Origin: Candidatus Pacearchaeota archaeon | GTDB taxonomy: Archaea; Nanobdellota; Nanobdellia; Pacearchaeales; GW2011-AR1 | DNA: 42,259 nt | Direction of reading: 5' to 3' | NCBI GenBank assembly: GCA_016186365.1 | Contig: JACPLT010000031.1 | Span: forward strand, 1 to 42,259 | Shown: positions 22,279 through 29,652 of the stretch, in pieces | Layout of the letters: each line of letters opens with the position of its first letter | Position numbering within the stretch: the stretch's first letter is position 1 | Notes under the pieces: model-generated | The model's database searches: none | What the model was told of the DNA's origin: nothing | What the model saw: only the letters and a program-made list of their open reading frames with translations | Translations under genes and position numbers: made by a program

Positions 22279-24078
22279 ATGGAAAAAGAGCTGATAAAGT
22301 TTATAGACGAAAATAATCTCTCCCCCTTCAATTCAGAAAAAACAAGGCTAAGCAGGGAAAATGACTCTTTATTTAAAACAAGAGACGGAAAAGCGGTTTA
22401 TAACAGAGTTCTGGCAATAATATCAGAAAATTTTATCTTTAAGGAAACATCGAATCTCTGGAATTTCTTCTCCTGGCAGGAAAATTTAGAAGAAATAAAG
22501 AAATTGCCTAAGAGCAATTTCAGTCTCCAAGGAAAAACGCAGGTTTTTCCAGGGCCATTCAAAATCAAAGATTTTGAAGGTTCAAAATCTGGCACAGCAA
22601 GCTGGGGGGTATTAAACCCAGATTTAGAAATAAAAAAAAGGCAGGAATTCTTCAAAAAAATACAAAAACAGGAAAATGAAGTTCTAAAATGTCTTTCAAT
22701 CCCAAAAAAATCCTGGAAGCCAAGATATAACATTCTTGCAGTAACAGAAGATGAAAAAACATTCATAGAACTCCAGAAAATAGACTGCCCTGTGCAATTT
22801 ATAAACTCAGAAAATGATTTAGACTCGCTAAAAGAATATGACATTATACAAGTGGTAGATTGTGAGCAATTTTCTCGAGCCCTGGAACAATTTCCCCAGT
22901 CAGTTTTTGTTGATTCAGAAAAAGAAGTTTACTTAGAAAGATATCTGGAAACTCTTTCTGGATGGAGGCAAAATTTAGAGCTTCTCTCCAAAGCAGAAAC
23001 AAATGAAAAAATATCTTTAATTGTTTCAGAGCTTCTGAATCTTCTAGAATTAATAAAAAACAATCCTGAAGAAAAATTTACAAGAGAAAAAGCAGAAGCC
23101 TCTCTTGAAAAAATAAATGAAAATATTGAAAAAGAGATAAGCAAGTTAAGCATATCAGGAACATCCCTAGTATCAATGCTGTCTCAAGGAAAAATACCCC
23201 AAGAATTCAAAGGGATAATAAGCAAGTCTATAAAAGATTCAGGAATTCCAGAAAATATCCTGACAGACAGCCTCCCGGTAAAAAATACAAATATTGCTGA
23301 AAAAATAAAAAGAAAATCTAATGAACTGCAAAAAATTCCAGAAAAGTTGAAAGAACTCTCCAATCTCCTTGTTTTATTTGATTTCACTTCAGGAATATCT
23401 AAATTCACAGAAAATAAAGCTTTTCCAGAATATTCAGAAGAGCTTAATATTTCAGAATCTAAAAATTTATTTCTTGACAATGCCCAGCCAATATCTTTTC
23501 ATCTTAATCCCCAAAATAGATGTTCTATCCTTACAGGAGCTAATTCAGGAGGTAAAACAACTCTTTTAGAGCATATAATTCAGCTGCTCACTCTTTTTCA
23601 GCTCGGCTTGCCAATTGAAGGAAAGCTAAAAACTCCTGTCTTCACAGAAATATACTATTTTGCAAAAAATAAGGGCTCAACTAATAAAGGAGCATTTGAA
23701 ACCCTTCTCTCCCAGATGAATAAAATAAATCCAGGAGAAAAAACCCTTATACTAGCAGACGAGATAGAATCAGTAACAGAACCTGGAATTGCAGGAAAAA
23801 TAATTTGTGCAACAGCAGAATATTTCATAGAAAGGGGCTGCTTCCTGGTAATAGCCACGCATTTAGGGCAAGAAATACAAAAATCCCTTCCCAACTATGC
23901 AAGAGTAGATGGAATAGAAGCAAAAGGACTGGATGAATATTATGAGCTGATTGTAGATCACAACCCAATTTTAGGAAGATTGGCAAGTTCAACTCCAGAA
24001 TTGATAGTTGAAAAAATGGCAAATTCAGAGAAAACCGATTATTTTAATTTCTTGAATAATAAAATCAAACTTAAGTAA
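22279..24078 (+). CDS. MutS-family ATPase, second copy (MutS2/MutS5-like without nuclease)
   Basis: The 599-residue protein has a C-terminal MutS ATPase: Walker A TGANSGGKTT near residues 419-428, Walker B LILADEIESVTEP near 490-502, and IATHLGQE near 525. The middle contains long helices typical of MutS clamp/lever regions (about residues 250-360). Mismatch-recognition domains and Smr domain are absent. Its ATPase is closer to canonical MutS than that of the 2096-3685 protein, and the two share little outside the motifs, so they are separate families rather than recent duplicates. The role is probably DNA-structure processing in recombination or repair. Confidence 0.82.
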   Translation: MEKELIKFIDENNLSPFNSEKTRLSRENDSLFKTRDGKAVYNRVLAIISENFIFKETSNLWNFFSWQENLEEIKKLPKSNFSLQGKTQVFPGPFKIKDFEGSKSGTASWGVLNPDLEIKKRQEFFKKIQKQENEVLKCLSIPKKSWKPRYNILAVTEDEKTFIELQKIDCPVQFINSENDLDSLKEYDIIQVVDCEQFSRALEQFPQSVFVDSEKEVYLERYLETLSGWRQNLELLSKAETNEKISLIVSELLNLLELIKNNPEEKFTREKAEASLEKINENIEKEISKLSISGTSLVSMLSQGKIPQEFKGIISKSIKDSGIPENILTDSLPVKNTNIAEKIKRKSNELQKIPEKLKELSNLLVLFDFTSGISKFTENKAFPEYSEELNISESKNLFLDNAQPISFHLNPQNRCSILTGANSGGKTTLLEHIIQLLTLFQLGLPIEGKLKTPVFTEIYYFAKNKGSTNKGAFETLLSQMNKINPGEKTLILADEIESVTEPGIAGKIICATAEYFIERGCFLVIATHLGQEIQKSLPNYARVDGIEAKGLDEYYELIVDHNPILGRLASSTPELIVEKMANSEKTDYFNFLNNKIKLK

Positions 24079-24143
24079 CTGCTAAAAAAGGGGAAGTATA
24101 GAAAAGGTTAAAAACCCCCGATACATCCAATAATTATCAAATC

Positions 24144-24171
24144 CCCGGTATGGCCGCAAGGTAATGCCGGG
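24144..24171 (+). promoter_or_regulatory. GNRA-capped hairpin just before the NYN gene
   Basis: CCCGGTAT (24144-24151) pairs with ATGCCGGG (24164-24171). After one G-A mismatch, GCC pairs with GGT around a GCAA tetraloop (24156-24159). CTTACTTTTT follows directly, then the ATG at 24182. The stable, GC-rich stem in an AT-rich region suggests a functional RNA structure, either a terminator with T tract or a control element in the leader. Confidence 0.55.
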
Positions 24172-24181
24172 CTTACTTTTT

Positions 24182-24706
24182 ATGGAAAAAAGAGAGGCAA
24201 TTGTATTTATTGACGGAAGTAATGTTTATCATAATTCTAAATCGATAATTGATAAGCCTGGAAAGTTAGATTTTCAACATTTAGCGGAATTTATATGCGA
24301 CCATTTTAATTCAAGCTTAAAACAGATAAGATATTATAATGCTGTTCCTGATATTTCTGAAAATCAGAAAGTTTATTACAAACACATGGAATTTTTAGAA
24401 GGGTTAAGAAAAAAACATATAATTGTTAAAACCAGAAAACTAAAGAAGATTAAAAAATCGAACATTAAATTTGAAAAAGGTATCGATGTAATGATTGCAT
24501 CTGATATGATCAGAAAAGTATTAATTGAAAAAGAATGTAAGATCTGCATACTAATATCTGGGGACGCAGATTTTATCCCTGCTATGCAGGTTATAAAAGA
24601 AGCAGGTTATGAGGTAATTGTCTGCTCTCCAGAGCATGGATTTTCAAATGAATTAAGACAAGGAAACTTTAGGTATCTTGTTTTGAAAAAAGAGGACTTG
24701 AAATAA
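24182..24706 (+). CDS. NYN-domain (LabA/DUF88) PIN-like ribonuclease
   Basis: I choose ATG 24182 because the product then starts EKREAIVFIDGSNVY, the conserved first strand and Asp-containing loop of NYN domains; the track start at 24164 falls inside a stable hairpin. The 174-residue protein has further acidic residues in EKGIDVMIASDMI (about 102-114) and ISGDADFIPAMQ (about 125-136), completing the metal-binding site. NYN proteins are RNases of the PIN-like superfamily, often involved in RNA turnover. A second NYN gene, cut by a stop codon, is found at 34130. An 11-bp GNRA-loop hairpin lies directly upstream. Confidence 0.88.
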   Translation: MEKREAIVFIDGSNVYHNSKSIIDKPGKLDFQHLAEFICDHFNSSLKQIRYYNAVPDISENQKVYYKHMEFLEGLRKKHIIVKTRKLKKIKKSNIKFEKGIDVMIASDMIRKVLIEKECKICILISGDADFIPAMQVIKEAGYEVIVCSPEHGFSNELRQGNFRYLVLKKEDLK

Positions 24707-24716
24707 ACTCGCAAGC

Positions 24717-25484
24717 TTAAACCTTAAGCAAACTCGTTGGAATCTCCCTATTAGAAACACATATTCTAGGGGTTAAATCGCTTCTTTCCTTAACCAATCC
24801 AGAAAAAGTAGTCAGCGCAAGAAGAGGAGTATTGTTTGTCTTGCTTATATGAGAAAGAACAACATTTTTCAGTTTAGAACTCGCGTGTTCTAACACGCAT
24901 AATCCTGCCTGCATATTGGATAAATGTCCCTTATCGCTTTTTATCCATTTCTTTAAATAAAATGGGTAGGGTCCGTCATCTAACATTCTGATGTCATGAT
25001 TTGACTCTAAGCATAAAAAATCAGAATCAGAAACATTCTCAAGAACATTCCTGCAGCTATATCCTAAATCAGTGATAATTGAAACTTTTTTCCCATTAAA
25101 AACATTATAAGAAACAGGATCTATGGCAGTATGAGATTTTGAAAAAGATTCTACTTTCATCTCTCCCAAATCTACAACTTCATTATTTTTAATTAAATGA
25201 ACCAGCTCTTGATTAGAGCATAAAAAACATTTTTTTGCTGTTTTTTTAGTTGCAAAAACAGGAATATTAAAATTTCTTGCAAATACATCAACTCCTTTAA
25301 TATGGTCCGAATGTTCATGTGTGATAAATATCCCTTTTATTTTTTCAGGATTTTTCTTAATCATTCCCAATCTTTCAACAATCTGTTTTGCACTTATTCC
25401 TGCATCAATTAAAACTGCACTTTCCTCATTTTCAACATAAAAGCAGTTTCCAGAACTTCCAGAAGCTAAAACACTAACTTTCAT
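24717..25484 (-). CDS. MBL-fold metallohydrolase (YycJ/PhnP-like)
   Basis: The 255-residue protein begins MKVSVLASGSSGNCFYV, typical of the YycJ/WalJ group, and carries the metal motif THEHSDH near residues 54-60, followed by a later His and LESNHD near residues 157-162. These bind two metal ions for hydrolysis of phosphoester or nucleic-acid substrates. The start codon overlaps the stop of a small zinc-ribbon gene (ATGA), so they form an operon. It is convergent with the NYN gene (10-nt gap). The exact substrate is unknown; relatives include 5'-exonuclease-like and cyclic phosphodiesterase enzymes. Confidence 0.88.
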   Translation of the reverse strand: MKVSVLASGSSGNCFYVENEESAVLIDAGISAKQIVERLGMIKKNPEKIKGIFITHEHSDHIKGVDVFARNFNIPVFATKKTAKKCFLCSNQELVHLIKNNEVVDLGEMKVESFSKSHTAIDPVSYNVFNGKKVSIITDLGYSCRNVLENVSDSDFLCLESNHDIRMLDDGPYPFYLKKWIKSDKGHLSNMQAGLCVLEHASSKLKNVVLSHISKTNNTPLLALTTFSGLVKERSDLTPRICVSNREIPTSLLKV

Positions 25485-25615
25485 TTGCCAGCTCTTCCAA
25501 TATGCCCGTTTATCCTTCTATCAGTTTTAGTCTTGCAGTCACAGCATTTAGGACATCTCCAACATCTAGCACAAACATTTTCTACAAGTTTCCCACAATT
25601 ACTGCAGCGTATCAT
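25481..25615 (-). CDS. Small zinc-ribbon-like protein coupled to MBL gene
   Basis: Missing from the track, this 44-residue ORF has eight cysteines, arranged CSNC, then CARCWRCPKCCDC, followed by a basic tail. It could bind one or two zinc ions. AAGGGG lies about 5 nt before the ATG as ribosome-binding site, and the TGA stop overlaps the MBL start codon (ATGA). These features support a real, translationally coupled gene. Known family not recognised; a nucleic-acid-binding cofactor of the MBL enzyme is a guess. Confidence 0.65.
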   Translation of the reverse strand: MIRCSNCGKLVENVCARCWRCPKCCDCKTKTDRRINGHIGRAGK

Positions 25616-25724
25616 TTTTCCCCTTTTTATTATTTTATAGATGAAACTGCACTTTATAATTTTAACTGAAAAGCATATTTAACACTATCTAAATATATAA
25701 AAAACCATATTTTATCTAAAATAT

Positions 25725-26486
25725 ATGGACACTTCAAAAATCCCATATAGAATAGATTTAGCAGGAGGCTGGCTCGACCAGCCCTGGGTTTCGAATAAAT
25801 ATCCCGGAGCAGTTATCACTATTTCTATACTTCCTACTCATTCTTTTAATGGAAGAAGCGGAATGGCAACTTCAACAAGAAAAGCTGCTCAAGATTTTTT
25901 TAGGAAAGTGCATCCTCATACAGGTACAACCAATGAAACGTTAGCAGAGCTAATATTTGAACATGAAAATCCCCCTGGAAAAATACCTATATCTGGCTCA
26001 CAGGACGCATTAGGAATATTCCTTCCCAATGCAAATAGACTTTATTATGCTGGCAAACATGATGATGAGAGAGGATACTGGCCAGCAGAGATAATCTCAA
26101 TTTCTAATCCCAAAATTATAGGCTGGCTCGAATCTAGCATAAGATTAATACCCCTCGGCTCAAGAAAACAGGATTTCAGGGTATTGGATAAAAAAGATAT
26201 AAATGAAGAAAAAACAAGAAATCTCGCAGAAGCTTCAGATGCCTGTTGGGAAGCAATAAAATCAAGAGATACTCAAAGATTTGGAGAAGCAGTTAGGCAA
26301 AGTTTTGAAGCTCAAAAAGCAATGTTTTCTTTGATGTCAAATCCAGAAATAGAAGCTCAAATTAGAAGTTATGAAAAACAGGCATACGGCTGGAAGCTCT
26401 CTGGAGCAGGTGGAGGCGGTTATCTCATACTTATAACTAACGAACAAATTGAAGGTGCGTTAGAAATAAAGATTAGGCGAAGTTAA
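25725..26486 (+). CDS. GHMP-family small-molecule kinase-like protein
   Basis: The 253-residue protein has the N-terminal GHMP motif PYRIDLAGGWLDQ (about residues 7-19) and the C-terminal GWKLSGAGGGGYLIL (about 222-236). The central ATP-loop, usually PxGxGLSSSAA, is replaced by PISGSQDALGI near residue 87, closest to heptose/fucose-type kinases with divergent loops. It is shorter than the usual 300-340 residues. It probably phosphorylates a sugar for surface glycan synthesis, but with a changed phosphate loop activity should be tested. It is monocistronic. An upstream AT-rich region has several TATA-like sequences. Confidence 0.75.
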   Translation: MDTSKIPYRIDLAGGWLDQPWVSNKYPGAVITISILPTHSFNGRSGMATSTRKAAQDFFRKVHPHTGTTNETLAELIFEHENPPGKIPISGSQDALGIFLPNANRLYYAGKHDDERGYWPAEIISISNPKIIGWLESSIRLIPLGSRKQDFRVLDKKDINEEKTRNLAEASDACWEAIKSRDTQRFGEAVRQSFEAQKAMFSLMSNPEIEAQIRSYEKQAYGWKLSGAGGGGYLILITNEQIEGALEIKIRRS

Positions 26487-26494
26487 TGTTTTGT

Positions 26495-27343
26495 TTATAA
26501 AACACTGCATCTGCAAGTAATTCTTTCTTTCCCTGTAAGTAAAATAGTATAAGTTAAGTTGCAATTCCAGCCCAAATCTTCAACATGCGTCAGTCTATTT
26601 TCTTCAGCATATCCGCAAACCATCTTCTTTTTAGTAGAGCTGCTCAGATATTTTATATAATTCCCCCATGTTCCTGCACCCGTTTGAAGCATGTTAACTA
26701 TAGAATTCTTCCATTCGTCAATAGTTTCTTTCCAAGATTCTAGAGCCGAAATCCTCTCTTCTGAATTTTTTATTATTACTCCATGTAAAACTAATCCATT
26801 ATTATTTAATGAGTCCATATAAAAATTTAAATGCCCCAAAAAAATAGAACTATCAGAACTAAATAAAACTAAGTCAAAAACCGCTCCGCAATTTTTAGAA
26901 ATATTATTTTTATCAAAGATATATTCTATATGTCCATAAAAAAATGGAGTAAGAGAAGAATATGTTTTATTATTATAAACTAAACTAAATATTGTTGCCT
27001 GTGGGCTATATCCATGCCATAAATAATTTGCGAAACTTACTTCACTAATGTCTAACCTCACTTCATCATATTAATTTAACTTTATATTATCAAATACGCA
27101 TGGAGCAATACTATCATTTTCAATCCAACAATTGATTAAAGAGTAGTCGGTTATATCAAAATAATAGGTTAACAATTGATTATTGCTATCTTTAACAAAA
27201 TACAAGTTATTGACGGATGAATTATACAAAGTTTTACTATAATCTTCCGAAGCAAGAATTCCATTAGCACTCACCGCCCCCATCATCATAAATATCCCTA
27301 AGAATAAAGATAAAAACAATACAAAATGTGCCTCTCTTTTCAT
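26495..27343 (-). pseudogene. Secreted/anchored hypothetical protein interrupted by one in-frame TAA
   Basis: Two track ORFs (27071-27343 and 26495-27061) lie in the same reading frame, separated only by TAA at 27071-27073 and three sense codons. The first begins with a signal peptide (residues 1-26) and reads to DNIKLN. The second continues YDEVRLDISEVSF through 190 further residues with cysteines near the C-terminus. Together they make a 282-codon exported protein of unknown family. Either the stop is a recent nonsense mutation or sequencing error, or the second part is expressed separately from GTG at 27061. Confidence 0.6.
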
Positions 27344-27402
27344 GAAAAATAATAGAATAACTTTTATTTAAATGTATTGTATCGAGAAAGAGTAGTGAGA
27401 AC

Positions 27403-27532
27403 TTCCACTAATTAAGAAAACGCCCAGACCAGGAATCGAACCTGGAAACATCAGAAATCTTTTATGGATTTCTGAATGTGCTCAGAAATGCACGAAACAA
27501 AGAGCATTTCTGACATCCTTGCAAGCAAGGAT
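27403..27532 (-). repeat. Duplicated tRNA-Ser 3' half plus 84-bp hairpin insert
   Basis: A perfect 46-bp direct repeat occurs at 27403-27448 and 27533-27578. Each copy holds 18 bp of 3' flank and the last 28 nt of tRNA-Ser (discriminator, acceptor 3' strand, T arm). The 84 bp between contain three hairpins: TCAGAAATC/GATTTCTGA, TCAGAAATGC/GCATTTCTGA (repeat R3, 27451-27514) and ATCCTTGC-AA-GCAAGGAT. The arrangement resembles an attachment-site duplication left by an element that integrated at the 3' end of the tRNA. Confidence 0.7.
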
Positions 27533-27550
27533 TTCCACTAATTAAGAAAA

Positions 27551-27654
27551 CGCCCAGACCAGGAATCGAACCTGGAAATCCTTGCGGAAACAGCCTTTCT
27601 TGTCTATATCTCTTCGCTTTCCAGAGCTGCGCCTTACCATTGGGCCATCTGGGC
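27551..27654 (-). tRNA. tRNA-Ser (GGA) with anticodon-loop intron
   Basis: Read on the minus strand, acceptor GCCCAGA pairs with TCTGGGC and discriminator G. The D stem is GCC with GGC, and the anticodon stem CAGCT with GGCTG. Loop CTGGAA gives anticodon GGA. The long variable arm TTCC-GCAA-GGAT and T arm CCAGG-TTCGATT-CCTGG identify a class II serine tRNA. About 22 nt after position 37 (27597-27618) must be removed as an intron at the canonical site. No CCA is encoded. Its 3' half is duplicated 130 bp downstream. Confidence 0.92.
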
Positions 27655-27744
27655 TTAGAATTGATAAATAACCTGGTTTTATAAAGACTATTAAAGCAAA
27701 AGTAAAAAACATAATTTTATTAAGAATCCCAATCATAAGAATAT

Positions 27745-28062
27745 ATGAATCTGGAAAATTTTAAGGAAAAACTAAAAGAATATAAAAAAGAGGATATAAT
27801 CTTTACCTTTCATGCTGAAATCCAGGCATTAATAAGACAGATAGATTTAGAAGAAGTAAGAAATAATTTGACAAACCCCAAAAAGCTAGTATTTGTTGAA
27901 AAAGAAGAAATCCAAAATAAAAAAGAAAAGTATAGTTGCTATTTTGCTTATTCTAATTTTAATTGCCATAAATATGTTTTAACACTGAATAGTAAGATTA
28001 TTATAGTTACTATAATTAATATAAACAGAAACTGGCAGAAGATAATAGAAAGAAAAATATAA
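27745..28062 (+). CDS. DUF4258-like RelE/ParE-type toxin candidate
   Basis: The 105-residue protein shows the DUF4258 pattern: an N-terminal FTFHAEIQALIRQIDLEEV with the conserved HA motif (about residues 22-40), a beta region with YSCYFAYSN, and a final strand KIIIVTIININ. DUF4258 proteins are thought to adopt the RelE/ParE toxin fold. The next gene, one nucleotide away, encodes a DUF2283 protein, the usual partner of DUF4258 in predicted toxin-antitoxin loci. The pair lies about 90 bp from tRNA-Ser and its duplicated 3' half, a typical place for mobile cargo. Toxicity has to be considered unproven. Confidence 0.72.
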   Translation: MNLENFKEKLKEYKKEDIIFTFHAEIQALIRQIDLEEVRNNLTNPKKLVFVEKEEIQNKKEKYSCYFAYSNFNCHKYVLTLNSKIIIVTIININRNWQKIIERKI

Positions 28063-28063
28063 A

Positions 28064-28399
28064 ATGGAAAATTTCAAGTTTAGTTACGATAAGGAAGACG
28101 ATAATTTGTTTATTTACTTAGAAAGCCAAAAATCAGAAGGTGCAGTAGAGATGGGCAATTTTGTCTTTGATTTTAACAAAGACGAAGATTTAGTGGCGAT
28201 ACAGATTTTTGAAGCATCAAAAGTCCTTTCAAAGATTATGCCTAAAATAATAGAGTTAGCTAACATAAAAAATATAAAAATGGAGATAGCTAATTTTAGA
28301 AATATGACTGCAGTAAGAATGTTTATAGATACAGATAAAGAGGCATTTATGACCCCCATTATTATTCCAAAAATTAAGCAAGAAAGCCCAGCATTATAA
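28064..28399 (+). CDS. DUF2283 protein, predicted antitoxin
   Basis: The 111-residue protein begins FKFSYDKEDDNLFIYLES and continues GNFVFDFNKDEDLVAIQIFEASKVL, the DUF2283 signature: a small beta domain ending in the I-E-F-x-A-S helix. About 50 extra C-terminal residues (MEIANFRNMTAVRMFI) add a further alpha-beta element. DUF2283 genes often sit next to DUF4258 toxins, and here the start codon follows the toxin stop by 1 nt (TAAAATGG). The order toxin-first is seen in several RelE/HigB-type systems. An inverted repeat begins inside its stop codon. Confidence 0.75.
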   Translation: MENFKFSYDKEDDNLFIYLESQKSEGAVEMGNFVFDFNKDEDLVAIQIFEASKVLSKIMPKIIELANIKNIKMEIANFRNMTAVRMFIDTDKEAFMTPIIIPKIKQESPAL

Positions 28400-28461
28400 T
28401 CAAGGGCTTTAATATTTTACCCGTTTGTCCTTGATTAGATAGGGAAAGACTTATGTCTTTC
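28398..28461. terminator. Two hairpins between convergent DUF2283 and uS10 genes
   Basis: AATCAAGG (28398-28405) pairs with CCTTGATT (28429-28436). GAAAGAC (28444-28450) pairs with GTCTTTC (28455-28461) around a TTAT loop, extended outward by ATAG/CTAT. They lie between convergent genes and could end transcription from either side. Confidence 0.5.
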
Positions 28462-28472
28462 ACTATAAGTTA

Positions 28473-28781
28473 TTAATTCTTCATCTCAATCTTAATATTA
28501 ACGCTTCTTGGAATAGCTATCCTCATTATAGAATGCAAAACCCTGTCATTAGCAGGCAGATCAATTACTCGATTATGAACTCTCATTTCAAATCTGTCAA
28601 AAGTAGCTGTTCCATTTCCACAGGGAGATTTTCTTGTTGTAACTTTCATTCTTTTTGTTGGCAATGGAATCGGTCCAGAAATTACAATACCTGCCCTGCT
28701 AGCCAAATCCTTAATTACTGTGCAGATATTATTTAAGGCGTCAATATCTACACTCGCAAGCTTAATCCTTACCTTAGCCAT
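28473..28781 (-). CDS. rps10: Ribosomal protein S10 (uS10)
   Basis: The start at 28781 gives MAKVRIKLAS, matching archaeal uS10; the track start 21 bases upstream would add a non-conserved MIFHILY. The 102-residue protein contains GPIPLPTKRMKVTTRKSPCGNGTATFDRFEMRVHNR, the family signature including the loop that binds 16S rRNA in the subunit head. In many archaea this gene follows elongation factor 1-alpha; that gene is not adjacent here. Upstream is a divergent small membrane protein gene. Confidence 0.95.
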   Translation of the reverse strand: MAKVRIKLASVDIDALNNICTVIKDLASRAGIVISGPIPLPTKRMKVTTRKSPCGNGTATFDRFEMRVHNRVIDLPANDRVLHSIMRIAIPRSVNIKIEMKN

Positions 28782-28884
28782 ATAAAGTATGTGAAAAATC
28801 AATTTAAAAACCTTTCTTATTTATATAAAATGCAATTTTTATGTATAACCCAAAATTTATATACACAAAACAACTAATCCCCAT

Positions 28885-29430
28885 ATGAAATTAAAATTGA
28901 GGTATCCAAAGATTACTATTTTTGTAATCATGATTATTTTTGCATATTTTATTTTCAGGAATCAAGAAGTAAATAATTTTATATCTCATCTTGGAAATAT
29001 AGGATATCTCGGAGTATTCATTGCAGGATTATTATTCTCTTTTGGATTTACCACCCCATTTGCAATAGGTTTTTTTGTAGTGCTAAATCCAGAAAATATA
29101 CTGCTTGCAGGAATTATCGGAGGTTTCGGAGCACTAATTTCAGATATGATCATTTTTAAGTTTGTCAGATTTTCATTCAGCAAGGAATTCTCAAAGATAA
29201 AAAAGTCAAAGTTAATAAGAGAAACAGAAAAAATAATTGAAAATAATTTAAGCAAAAAAATTCAAATCTATCTCCTCTACGCCATAGCAGGATTCATAAT
29301 AGCAAGTCCGCTTCCTGACGAAGCGGGGATAACAATTCTTGCAGGAATGACAAAAATAAAACAGATAGATATAGCAAAAATAGGCTTTGTCTTCAACACT
29401 TTAGGAATAATTATACTTCTAATGATATAG
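28885..29430 (+). CDS. Small multi-pass membrane protein (VTT/DedA-like)
   Basis: The 181-residue protein has about five hydrophobic segments. IGYLGVFIAGLLFSFGFTTPFAIGFF and AGIIGGFGALISDMIIF resemble the re-entrant core of VTT/DedA-type proteins, and GFIIASPLPDEAGITILAGMTKI near residue 133-155 matches their second half. VTT proteins act in lipid scrambling or membrane homeostasis in other organisms. TATA-like TTTATATACAC lies about 30 nt before the ATG, so the mRNA is likely leaderless. A MITE-like element begins 3 nt after its stop. Confidence 0.7.
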   Translation: MKLKLRYPKITIFVIMIIFAYFIFRNQEVNNFISHLGNIGYLGVFIAGLLFSFGFTTPFAIGFFVVLNPENILLAGIIGGFGALISDMIIFKFVRFSFSKEFSKIKKSKLIRETEKIIENNLSKKIQIYLLYAIAGFIIASPLPDEAGITILAGMTKIKQIDIAKIGFVFNTLGIIILLMI

Positions 29431-29432
29431 AC

Positions 29433-29600
29433 TGTTAAGTAAACTATAGAACTTAACATCCCCCACTTCCGTAAAACTATTATTATTGACAGAGAATTTT
29501 ATTTGTTCTCCCCTATTTATTGAGGGAGAAAAATCAAATTTCTGCTATACTATAAATCCGAAACTAAGGGGGAATGTTAAGTTGGGTTTTTTACTTAACA
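29433..29600. mobile_element. MITE-like element, copy 2
   Basis: Perfect 11-bp terminal repeats TGTTAAGTAAA (29433-29443) and TTTACTTAACA (29590-29600). Each end is itself palindromic: TGTTAAGT...ACTTAACA recurs at both sides, followed inward by CTTAACATCCCCC and GGGGGAATGTTAAG. Inside, GAGAA / TTCTCCCC / GGGAGAA keep the same order and spacing as the GGAAT / ATTCCCCCC / GGGGGAAT blocks of copy 1, so bases changed while pairing was kept. No ORF is present, and the repeat R2 found in copy 1 is missing here. Confidence 0.68.
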
Positions 29601-29652
29601 CAAACATAAACTTTATATACAAAAAAATCATAAACTAATAAAGGAGGTGAAA

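Noticed and set aside
27421-27448. Second tRNA gene next to tRNA-Ser
   Set aside because: Only the T arm and acceptor 3' strand are present; it is a duplicated fragment without anticodon or 5' half.
28401-28408. CAAGGGC at 28401 as a 3' acceptor partner for the stray tRNA half at 929
   Set aside because: Although it complements GCCCTTG, it is not preceded by a T arm and lies inside a terminator-like hairpin.
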